A stretch of 6,767 nt of DNA, from positions 830 through 7,596 of the forward strand of contig DUJC01000047.1 of NCBI GenBank assembly GCA_013330015.1. The letters are read 5' to 3'. This DNA comes from Candidatus Poseidoniaceae archaeon. Lineage in GTDB: Archaea > Thermoplasmatota > Poseidoniia > Poseidoniales > Poseidoniaceae. Below the pieces are notes generated by a model, which saw only the letters and a list, made by a program, of their open reading frames with translations, was not told where the DNA came from and searched no databases. Below are positions 1-6,159 of the stretch, in pieces; the stretch's first letter is position 1, and the number at the start of each line of letters is the position of its first letter. The position numbers and the translations under genes are program-made.

Positions 1-647
1 CTGCTCAGGTCGAGTTGCTCTACGGGGAAAATGGGTGGGTGGAAGTGAAAGACAACGGACTTGTCTACGGATTTGATGCGACGAAAGTCATGTATTCGTC
101 TGGAAATGTCACAGAGCGTCATCGAATGGCAACATTGCAGGCAGAAGGAGACTTTGTTATCGATGCGTATGCCGGCATTGGCTATTATACAATGCAACTT
201 CTTGTTCACGCCAATGTTGGTCATGTACATGCTTGTGAAATCAATCCAAACAGCCTCCATGCACTTGAGTGGTCGGCAAGGAAGAACAATGTTCATTCCA
301 GATTGACGGTTCATCCGGGCGATAATCAGGTCACGTTGCAAGAACTCAAAGGAACCGCAGATCGTGTTCTCCTCGGCTATTTACCAAGTTCAGAACCAAC
401 TTGGGAACCTGCGATTCATTCATTGAAGGAAACAGGAGGAACACTCCACATTCACATGAACGTTGAGGAGGAACAAATCGATGCATGGTGTGATGAAACC
501 ATGCACAAATGCCTGCAATTCGCCAGCAAAGCTGGTCGACATTGGGAAGTTGTTTCTCATCACCTCGAGAAGGTGAAGTGGTATGCTCCTCGAATTCGTC
601 ACGTCGTCTTAGACGTGTCTTTTTCTTCGATTAATTCGGCTTCGTAA
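1..647 (+). CDS. taw2: tRNA wybutosine/wyosine-synthesis protein Taw2 (TYW2), 5' partial
   Basis: Taw2/TYW2 transfers the 3-amino-3-carboxypropyl group of S-adenosylmethionine to the imidazopurine (imG-14/yW-86 stage) at position 37 of tRNA-Phe, in the cytoplasm. The frame is open to the left edge (first full codon at base 3), so the N-terminal part is missing; 214 residues are visible. In that numbering: FDATKVMYSSGN at 24-35 followed by E38/R39/R41, the SAM-binding loop VIDAYAGIGYYT at 52-63, the acidic ribose-binding position E79, GDN at 106-108, LGYLPSSE at 124-131, GGTLHIHMNV at 145-154, and the terminal YAPRIRHVVLDV at 194-205. The LGxxPSSE block is what separates TYW2 from the methyltransferase Trm5, which has an NLP-type motif there; recalled human TYW2 carries very similar LGLIPSSE and YAP...HIVLDL stretches. 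Its last 15 codons overlap the convergent cyclophilin gene. Family assignment is strong; exact substrate in this organism is inferred. Confidence 0.9.
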   Translation, partial: AQVELLYGENGWVEVKDNGLVYGFDATKVMYSSGNVTERHRMATLQAEGDFVIDAYAGIGYYTMQLLVHANVGHVHACEINPNSLHALEWSARKNNVHSRLTVHPGDNQVTLQELKGTADRVLLGYLPSSEPTWEPAIHSLKETGGTLHIHMNVEEEQIDAWCDETMHKCLQFASKAGRHWEVVSHHLEKVKWYAPRIRHVVLDVSFSSINSAS

Positions 648-1597
648 ATCGGAGCTTCTTCCGACTTGTTCTTGATGATCACGTAGCCAATACCAAGAGC
701 AACCAAAACAAACAAACCAGCGAAGACAACGGTTGTTCCAATACTTGATTCCGTTTCTTCTGATGAGGTTTGCATCGAAAGTTCGCCATCAGGATCGGCG
801 ACACCGATCATCGTAATGCCGTTGATTTTGGTTTCGTAAACAGGACGTCCCGCTGAAGAGAACGGATTGTCCAAATCGGTTCCAGTAGGATCGTCCGATG
901 TCGGAACTTCAGCAATCGCACGCACGTGACTCATACCATCGCGAACAATACCGAAGGTTGCGTATCCTCCATCATCTCGATTTTCAGGGTCCAAACCATG
1001 CGCTTCGGTTTCTGCAATGTACCATTGTGAATCGGCAGAATCCTCTTCCATTCCCCGAGCCATGCCGATGGCTCCATCAACATGGCTGAGATTCTCGTTG
1101 TGTTCGAGAGGGATGGTTTCTCCAGTCCCTCCACTTCCGCATTGCGCAGGCAAACCGGGAACATATACGCCATTTGTTTTGCATTCAGGGTCACCTGATT
1201 GTGTGACAAAGTCGTTGATGACGCGATGGAAGAAGATACCATCATAAATCCCGTCTTCAATGTGTTCAATCATGTTTTCAACAGTGATTGGAGCCCATTG
1301 AGGAAACAGTTCGATAACGATGGTTCCAGATACCTCGCTTTGGAAATGCCCAGGCGTGTACGTCACATCGATTGCAAAAACAGGATCTCCAAAGTATGAA
1401 TATTGCATTGGTGTGTCTTCCACAACAGGACCGTCGGTCCATGTTGATGGATCAATTCCGTTGCTTTTCCAAGCAGGCTCTTCCTCACCCGTTGCTGTCA
1501 CTGGAAGGAGTATGAATACAAGGAAACAAGACAGGTAGGTCCTGTATCTTGATGCCTTGCCCATGTTGAAACGATGTCTACCCTGTTCATCAATCAT
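599..1597 (-). CDS. exported, membrane-anchored cyclophilin-type peptidyl-prolyl cis-trans isomerase
   Basis: Catalyses cis-trans isomerisation of X-Pro bonds, here outside the cytoplasmic membrane. In the 332-residue reading: signal peptide (basic residues around 14-19, hydrophobic core about 21-34), cyclophilin domain about 73-265, transmembrane helix about 286-308, then a charged cytoplasmic tail of about 24 residues. Catalytic-site positions relative to human CypA: Arg55 kept (FFHRV, R125), Phe60 and Gln63 kept (F130, Q133), Asn102 replaced by Arg (R181, as in bacterial PpiA-type enzymes), Gln111 kept (Q191), Phe113 replaced by Tyr (Y193), His126 replaced by Tyr (Y212). Cysteines 139 and 153 flank an insertion and could form a disulfide. 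The start is uncertain: an in-frame ATG at 1564 gives a more usual signal peptide, and a weak TATA-like GATTTATC at 1613-1620 would start the transcript near 1591, between the two ATGs. Neither start has a Shine-Dalgarno sequence. The 3' end overlaps taw2. Confidence 0.92.
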   Translation of the reverse strand: MIDEQGRHRFNMGKASRYRTYLSCFLVFILLPVTATGEEEPAWKSNGIDPSTWTDGPVVEDTPMQYSYFGDPVFAIDVTYTPGHFQSEVSGTIVIELFPQWAPITVENMIEHIEDGIYDGIFFHRVINDFVTQSGDPECKTNGVYVPGLPAQCGSGGTGETIPLEHNENLSHVDGAIGMARGMEEDSADSQWYIAETEAHGLDPENRDDGGYATFGIVRDGMSHVRAIAEVPTSDDPTGTDLDNPFSSAGRPVYETKINGITMIGVADPDGELSMQTSSEETESSIGTTVVFAGLFVLVALGIGYVIIKNKSEEAPIYEAELIEEKDTSKTT

Positions 1598-1684
1598 TTG
1601 ACGTGGATTCCAGATAAATCACAACTAATTGTGTGCATATCAAGCGATGTGCATCGAAAAGAAGTGTCGAAATGTATTCTGGAA

Positions 1685-2284
1685 TCAGGATTCATCCTCG
1701 AAGGAGGTCTGTCGGGCTCGCTCCATTGCCTCGTCACTTGTGAACCAAAATGTTGGTGTCTCTCCCAAATCTTCATCCCAACGTTGAACAGCACGAGCAA
1801 ACATTTCGCCTTCTGTATACGCTTCACACCATTTCAGGCACCAATCGGCTTGCTTGACCATTGCTTCATCATCAGGAGAGGTTCGCTTCAAAACCTCGGC
1901 TTGTAATGCAATGGTCATAACCCAAATTGGAGCAAGCGCATAGGTTGCAAAGGGGTTGCGCTCCATATCGACATTTCGATACTCGGTCCAAAGAGAGAAT
2001 ACTTGATCGTAAAGAAAACCAATTGTAAGAACAGCTAACATGACGGTGAAAAAGATGACAGTAAGTGCGAAATACGTACTCGATATACCAAAGAATTCGT
2101 TCGGAAAACAAGGCCCTGCATTGCATTCTGCAGTGAATCTCCAGTTGATTAGTGGCCAAACAAGGAGGGTGATGGTTGTCCCCCACAACAAGAGGCTTAC
2201 AACGGCCTGAGATTGTTGCATTCTCCAGTATTGCCTCATAGCCCATTTTTTGAAAAATGAAACCCCTTCAGGACTTTCTGTCAT
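1685..2284 (-). CDS. small membrane protein of unknown function
   Basis: I do not recognise this 199-residue protein. Visible: a short basic N-terminus (K12, K13, R17, R21) with a Trp/Gln-rich stretch, YWRMQQSQ, at 19-26; a first transmembrane helix about 28-46; a loop about 47-69 holding two cysteines (C54, C59); a second helix about 71-93; a shorter hydrophobic stretch about 113-128; and an acidic, hydrophilic C-terminal region with W148, W152 and W169. By the positive-inside rule the N-terminus and the long C-terminal part should be cytoplasmic, with the cysteine loop outside. It is probably a real gene because it has a well-placed box A (2306-2314), a clean two-helix topology and no competing ORF. 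It lies 87-120 bases upstream of the cyclophilin gene on the same strand, so co-transcription is possible. A lineage-specific family is my guess; no function is claimed. Confidence 0.8.
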   Translation of the reverse strand: MTESPEGVSFFKKWAMRQYWRMQQSQAVVSLLLWGTTITLLVWPLINWRFTAECNAGPCFPNEFFGISSTYFALTVIFFTVMLAVLTIGFLYDQVFSLWTEYRNVDMERNPFATYALAPIWVMTIALQAEVLKRTSPDDEAMVKQADWCLKWCEAYTEGEMFARAVQRWDEDLGETPTFWFTSDEAMERARQTSFEDES

Positions 2285-2568
2285 GTTGATAACACTGGCT
2301 CCATCATTAAATAACCAATCCCCTTAATCGCAGGATAGCATAGAAAGCGAGCGATTTCTGTCAAGTCCAGCAGGCTATATCAGAAGATTCAACTGTTGTT
2401 TGCATAGGTTTGGTCATAAATGAACAGGCGATGTTGTTGACGAAACGCCATATCCTCTTCATCCCCCGATGACATCCATAAATGCGGTTTTGCCCATCAC
2501 AATTCAGTCGTGCCATCTCCCCGCGAACGAATGAAATCTGTGTCATCTGTACACCAAAACAGTAAAAT
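2285..2568. other. 284-base gap between the membrane-protein and methyltransferase genes
   Basis: Apart from the box A near its left end I see no gene here. A 75-codon minus-strand frame (2361-2588) begins with TTG, has no box A or ribosome binding site at its start, overlaps the methyltransferase 3' end, and has a composition unlike a normal protein (many Cys, Trp, Met). No tRNA-like cloverleaf, CRISPR repeat or insertion-sequence ends were seen. The minus-strand CAAAAC...GTTTTG (6-base arms, 11-base loop, about 2555-2577) spans the methyltransferase stop codon, but it lacks GC pairs and a following T-run, so I do not call it a terminator. Confidence 0.4.
2306..2314 (-). promoter_or_regulatory. 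box A (TATA) promoter of the membrane-protein gene, leaderless
   Basis: The minus strand reads TTATTTAAT, centred 26 bases before the ATG at 2284. This is the distance expected when archaeal TBP/TFB place the transcript start on the start codon itself. No Shine-Dalgarno sequence precedes that ATG, which agrees with a leaderless mRNA. Confidence 0.55.
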
Positions 2569-3369
2569 TCAGTTTTGTGGGGTTGCAATTAAGACTACAG
2601 ATACACCGTGTCTTGACAGCATTCTCCTTCTATTTTGGCTTCCGACGATTGCCATGAATTTGTTATAAGCCCTGGATAGAATGTCCATCCTCTGTTCTTC
2701 ACCAATCATGTGTACTTTTTCCACTTTGAATCCTGCGGCTGTGGTTAATCGGGCTATTGTATAAGGACTGAACCAGAATCTGTGGTCTGAATTGACATTC
2801 TCAATTCCATTTCTCCATGCTCTTTGTGCAACACTTGAGAAAGCATTTGGAACTGTAATGATGATTCGATCATAGAGGTGCCCGAGTGTATCATTGAGAT
2901 GTGTGAGGAATTGCCCGGGGTTGTCTAAATGTTCCACTACCTCTGCTAGTAGAACGAAATCATAGTGGCGCCCCTCTGAGAAGTTTTCAGTCTCACTGTC
3001 GACTTCAAGGATATCGCAAATATGGAGATCTGGGATATCGTACTTTCCTTGTAGGTGTTTGATTGCTTCGTCGTTGAGATCGATGCCAGTAACACTTTTT
3101 GATTTCTTAATCAGGGCGCTGTGTAGGTGTTGACCTGCTGCAATCTTTGCATCAATAACATCTAGATGATCGGCGCATCCGATGTGGAGAACCGTCTTGT
3201 TTTCAAGTAATGAGCCGAGAAATGTAACACGATTGGTTGGGGTTTTAACATCCACATGGGTGATTGGAAATGATAAACTGGTATCGAGAGTTTCTCCGGT
3301 GAGAAACGGGCGAATTTCATCGAAATGAGATTCTTGCATAAGGAGGGCTCCTCTTGAGTCATATTTCAT
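2569..3369 (-). CDS. class I SAM-dependent methyltransferase, glycan-cluster type
   Basis: Probably methylates a sugar or glycan precursor in the cytoplasm; the substrate cannot be read from the sequence. From the ATG at 3369 (266 residues): motif I VLHIGCAD at 60-67, acidic ribose-binding Asp in GIDLN at D97, the post-II aspartate in ICDI at about D119, YDFVLLAEVVEHLDNP at 136-151 (typical UbiG/Methyltransf_11-like motif), ITVPNAFS at about 171-178, and NSDHRFWFSPYTI plus AAGF near 193-214, common to methyltransferases of polysaccharide loci. It starts 8 bases after the stop of the upstream glycosyltransferase, with GAAAGG overlapping that stop as a likely Shine-Dalgarno sequence, which suggests translational coupling. 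A TTG at 3381 would add 4 residues. An ATG at 3339 preceded by AGAGGAG at 8 bases would remove 10 residues and is a serious alternative. All core motifs are retained in every case. Confidence 0.87.
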   Translation of the reverse strand: MKYDSRGALLMQESHFDEIRPFLTGETLDTSLSFPITHVDVKTPTNRVTFLGSLLENKTVLHIGCADHLDVIDAKIAAGQHLHSALIKKSKSVTGIDLNDEAIKHLQGKYDIPDLHICDILEVDSETENFSEGRHYDFVLLAEVVEHLDNPGQFLTHLNDTLGHLYDRIIITVPNAFSSVAQRAWRNGIENVNSDHRFWFSPYTIARLTTAAGFKVEKVHMIGEEQRMDILSRAYNKFMAIVGSQNRRRMLSRHGVSVVLIATPQN

Positions 3370-3377
3370 GATACCTT

Positions 3378-4586
3378 TCAAATCTCATTTGTAATTTCAT
3401 CAATGATCGAGATGAATTTTTGGGCATTTATTGTTGAATCGAAGTTTTCTGATTGGATGATGTTCACTTTTTCTCTCATCTGTGAGTCTTCGGACCATTC
3501 GTTGATAATCTTGGCAATATCTTCAGAGTTGGAGTCAGATGGAATAATGTGTTCTTTCAATACAATCTCACTGTTACCACCTACATCCGTTGCAACAACT
3601 GGAATGCCATGGGAGTAAGCTTCCATAATCGACACTGGAACGCCCTCAGATGAACTGGTGTTCAACATCAAATCAATCGGTTCTGTCTTCAAGTATTGAA
3701 GAACGGAATGATGTGGCAATTTTCCGAGAAACTCAACCTCAATATGGGGCGGGAGATCTGTCAAATAACTCATGATATTGTTTCTTTCAGGACCATCACC
3801 AATGTGAGTCCAACGAATTTTCCGTGTAATGAAGGGCATGGCTTGTGCTATGAGTTGTACACGTTTTACTTCAACAAGTGAGCTTAGCGATAGTATCTGA
3901 AGGGTTTCAGTTGTGTTTTTTGGATTTTTGATATCTGTAGAAACAACACCCAAACGATGTGTTTGAATTCGATCATGAAATTCAGGAAATGTAGTTCTCA
4001 AGTGATCCCTTCCGGCATCCGAAACAGAGAGAACTCTGTCCATGCGATGAAGGGCCCATTCCTGTAGTGGGAGATGGGGGTAGTTTACTCTCGATGCGTA
4101 AATGTCACCTCCATGGGCAAAAGAGATGGTCTTGATTTCGGTGCGATTTTCAGTAAGAAGGGCTGCAATAGTTGCTGGACGGTTTGCCCAATATGCAACA
4201 ATTATGTCATTATTTGATAGGGTAATTGTTCGAGCGATTGTATCCTTTAGGAGAAGAGATTGGGCTAATTCTCCAATAATTATCGACCACGGAAGTGATG
4301 GCTTTCTCGATCTTTCGGAACGAAGAATATCGGGTCGGCTTAGACCTTTGATGGCGCGTCTAAATTTACCCCAACTATTCCATGCCTTAACAGCCAATGT
4401 AACTGGCTTAATGTTGACACTAATCTTTGGTGAGATTGAATATGGTACGGATGATTCCTCAAAATCCAGTCCCACAGGAACAACAATAATTTCGTCAATG
4501 TGTTTCGATAACGCTTCAATATCTGATGTAAGGAACGTTTCTCCAGGGGGGTAAGGCCAATGATCGGTCAGAAAAATGAGTCTCAT
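3378..4586 (-). CDS. GT4-like glycosyltransferase (GT-B fold)
   Basis: Transfers a sugar from a nucleotide-activated donor to a growing glycan on the cytoplasmic side; donor and acceptor are unknown. The 402 residues cover both GT-B halves. The N-terminal acceptor half begins with LIFLTDHWPYPPGETFL (3-19), whose ETF element is usual in exopolysaccharide glycosyltransferases of the WcaL/AmsK kind, and has AHGGDIY at 157-163. The donor half holds K241 after the first strand, HIGDGPER at 261-268, and the EX7E signature with both glutamates (E314 and E322) in SSSEGVPVSIMEA, followed by GIPVVATDVGG. No transmembrane segment is apparent. GAGGGA lies 3 bases before the ATG, and a 28-codon ORF ends 7 bases upstream. 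It is followed 8 bases later by the methyltransferase gene, so the two are probably one transcript. The gene is visibly AT-rich compared with the glycosyltransferase at 4749-5984 (see findings). Confidence 0.92.
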   Translation of the reverse strand: MRLIFLTDHWPYPPGETFLTSDIEALSKHIDEIIVVPVGLDFEESSVPYSISPKISVNIKPVTLAVKAWNSWGKFRRAIKGLSRPDILRSERSRKPSLPWSIIIGELAQSLLLKDTIARTITLSNNDIIVAYWANRPATIAALLTENRTEIKTISFAHGGDIYASRVNYPHLPLQEWALHRMDRVLSVSDAGRDHLRTTFPEFHDRIQTHRLGVVSTDIKNPKNTTETLQILSLSSLVEVKRVQLIAQAMPFITRKIRWTHIGDGPERNNIMSYLTDLPPHIEVEFLGKLPHHSVLQYLKTEPIDLMLNTSSSEGVPVSIMEAYSHGIPVVATDVGGNSEIVLKEHIIPSDSNSEDIAKIINEWSEDSQMREKVNIIQSENFDSTINAQKFISIIDEITNEI

Positions 4587-4593
4587 GCTTCCC

Positions 4594-4680
4594 TCAGCCC
4601 TTCCTCTCTCTCATCGATGACCGGTTGTTTTCTTGAGTCGCTGACTGCGAATCCTGTGTGAGATTGACGGCCATCTTCAT
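4594..4680 (-). CDS. possible 28-residue leader ORF upstream of the glycosyltransferase
   Basis: An ATG at 4680 opens 28 codons (starting MKMAVNLTQDSQ, ending MRERKG) that stop with TGA at 4596-4594, 7 bases before the glycosyltransferase ATG at 4586 and in a different frame. A box A-like element at 4700-4708 is centred 24 bases upstream, exactly where a leaderless transcript starting on this ATG would need it. The product is hydrophilic, rich in Ser, Gln, Asn and Arg, with no motif I recognise. If translated, ribosomes would finish beside GAGGGA and could re-initiate on the glycosyltransferase. It may equally be a short untranslated leader in which an ATG happens to sit near the transcript start. 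No function is claimed. Confidence 0.35.
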   Translation of the reverse strand: MKMAVNLTQDSQSATQENNRSSMRERKG

Positions 4681-4699
4681 CACCACTGCCGAGGCGTTC

Positions 4700-4708
4700 T
4701 TATATTAT
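4700..4708 (-). promoter_or_regulatory. box A (TATA) promoter driving the leader ORF/glycosyltransferase/methyltransferase unit
   Basis: The minus strand reads ATAATATAA within GGATAATATAAG, the most TATA-like stretch in the gap 4587-4748. Its predicted transcript start, about 24-26 bases downstream, falls on or beside the ATG at 4680, which leaves a leader of roughly 93 bases before the glycosyltransferase. It implies that the two downstream glycan genes can be expressed independently of the glycosyltransferase gene at 4749-5984. Confidence 0.5.
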
Positions 4709-4748
4709 CCTTAAGCGTTGAGCGTAAGAAAGTGATGACTGTTGGCCG

Positions 4749-5984
4749 CTAAAGTTTGCTAAATAAGTCTTCAAGGCCGGTTCGGAAAGCCGCAACAGAG
4801 CGTCGATGATCAACCATATGGGTGTGCTTTCGAGCCAGCGCCCCATAGCGATCGCTATCCTCATAAACGGCCATCAGGGCATCAATGACTGCGTCCGTAT
4901 CGTGACCATCGTCCACCAGAATGCCTCCCTCGCCCAACGCTTCTTTTTGCGAGCCAACGTCGGAAGTCACACTTGGTACACCGAACAAGCCTGCTTCTCC
5001 TATGACCCGTCCCCATGTTCCTGTCCTCTCAAATAGAATAAGATGGATATCAATTTTCGAGAAGAACGCTGCTGCATCAATGTAGCCAAGAATCCGTGCG
5101 TTTGGATGGTGAGCGAGCTCTTGCGAATACGTATTATCTCCTGCGATCAGAACTTCTGCCTCGGGCCATCGTTCGAGCAACCTAGGTAGGATGCGTTGAT
5201 ACATTCGAAACCCCTTTTCAGGGACCACTCCCATAATCCCGATGGTTGGTTGAGAACCAGCAGGTCGCTTCGCTTGCTCAGCCAAACGCAAAGCGTTGAC
5301 CTCTTCTATGCTTCCAAAGCGTCGATTAAAATCGATTGGCAACGGCACGTTATGACCTTTCTGAATGGAAAAACGTGATTCGATATCAGCGAGCAAACCC
5401 TCTCCAGCTGCACACACGAGGGCTGCGCCCTCCATTACGGGGCGAAAGCGTTCCTCAAGGAGGAAAGGCTTGTCATCCCGAACGAACATGACATAAGGCA
5501 TTCCACGGGAAGCAAACGCTTCTGCGGCCCCTGGTGCCCAATCAAGTTGAGTCAAGCCAATACCGCCTTCTACATCGTGTTTATCCAACCATGAACCAAC
5601 TTGTGCGGCGAATTGGGAACTTCGCTTTGCAATGTGTCGGTCAAGAGCCCACTTTCTACGTCTGAGTTCTCCTTTACGCTCTCGCAGGACCCATGCGACC
5701 TTCGACCAGAATCCTTCGATTGAGAGGTTTGTGGTTTCAAATTTCACCTCGGGTTCTAGTAAACCAATCGGATTGCCTCGATCGTGACTAGCAAATGCAC
5801 TCACCGTCCATGCTGGATGCGTTGGAGCGGCCTCAGAAGGCAACATTGGTACAAATGTTGGTGCAGTTTCGAGAGTGGGCCCTGGTACAGCGATACCATT
5901 GAGCAATGCCGCCAAAGAGCGCTCTGCACCACCTCCGGGCGGGTCGATATCCCGCACCGCGGCAAAAAGACGGCGAGTGCTCAT
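4749..5984 (-). CDS. GT4-like glycosyltransferase (GT-B fold), divergent
   Basis: A predicted cytoplasmic glycosyltransferase of 411 residues; donor and acceptor unknown. PGGGAERSL at 16-24 is the usual GT4 glycine-rich N-terminal motif. The central part includes LDWAPGAAEAF (147-157) and MFVRDDKPF (166-174). The donor half has IGIMGVVPEKGF (248-259) with K257, LIAGDN (279-284) and TWGRVIGEAGLFGVPSVTSDVGS (323-345). The second glutamate of the EX7E motif is present (E330), but the first position is Gly (G322); the nearest acidic residue is E319. A basic stretch at 101-122 (RERKGELRRRKWALDRHIAKR) could face membrane lipids or a lipid-linked acceptor. The start is the first ATG after an in-frame stop about 45 bases upstream; AGAGGT touches the ATG and is too close to be a normal Shine-Dalgarno sequence. 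No box A stands out. Local GC is higher than in the neighbouring glycan genes. Confidence 0.88.
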   Translation of the reverse strand: MSTRRLFAAVRDIDPPGGGAERSLAALLNGIAVPGPTLETAPTFVPMLPSEAAPTHPAWTVSAFASHDRGNPIGLLEPEVKFETTNLSIEGFWSKVAWVLRERKGELRRRKWALDRHIAKRSSQFAAQVGSWLDKHDVEGGIGLTQLDWAPGAAEAFASRGMPYVMFVRDDKPFLLEERFRPVMEGAALVCAAGEGLLADIESRFSIQKGHNVPLPIDFNRRFGSIEEVNALRLAEQAKRPAGSQPTIGIMGVVPEKGFRMYQRILPRLLERWPEAEVLIAGDNTYSQELAHHPNARILGYIDAAAFFSKIDIHLILFERTGTWGRVIGEAGLFGVPSVTSDVGSQKEALGEGGILVDDGHDTDAVIDALMAVYEDSDRYGALARKHTHMVDHRRSVAAFRTGLEDLFSKL

Positions 5985-6159
5985 ACCTCTGCCTTGACAC
6001 CAACCTCTTTGAGCGTTGTGGGCTCAAAACAGCTCCATCCAAATCACACGAAACAGGCCCTCAACGAACCTTGTCCAAGAAGGTTTTCGATTCCTTTCTG
6101 CCTCAACATCGTCGCGTCAGAATCGCCACCCTCTTCTATGTCCTACGACTGGACATGTC
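5985..6159. promoter_or_regulatory. divergent intergenic region between glycosyltransferase and S15 peptidase genes
   Basis: This 175-base gap must hold the start signals of both flanking genes, which point away from each other. I find no convincing TATA element on either strand at the leaderless distance; TTCTATG near 6134-6140 is the best but weak candidate for the peptidase. An 8-base perfect palindrome, GACATGTC (6152-6159), abuts the peptidase ATG and is short enough to be chance. Confidence 0.3.

Noticed and set aside
649..664. Hairpin TCGGA-GCTTCT-TCCGA just after the taw2 stop, followed by CTTGTTCTT, as an intrinsic terminator
   Set aside because: A stem of only 5 pairs that also encodes SEEAP of the cyclophilin; the following T-tract is interrupted. 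It could be chance.
2361..2588. 75-codon minus-strand ORF in the gap downstream of the methyltransferase
   Set aside because: TTG start, no box A or ribosome binding site, overlaps the real gene, and an implausible amino acid make-up.
3160..3190. Methyltransferase motif I (HIGCAD) departs from the usual DxGxGxG and might indicate an inactive enzyme
   Set aside because: As far as I recall, a VLHIGCxDH pattern followed by HLHxxL is typical of a methyltransferase group found in surface-polysaccharide loci, and the remaining motifs are intact.
4102..4554. 150-codon plus-strand ORF antisense to the AT-rich glycosyltransferase
   Set aside because: It lies wholly inside a gene with clear family motifs, shows no motif of its own, and is best explained as a shadow frame.
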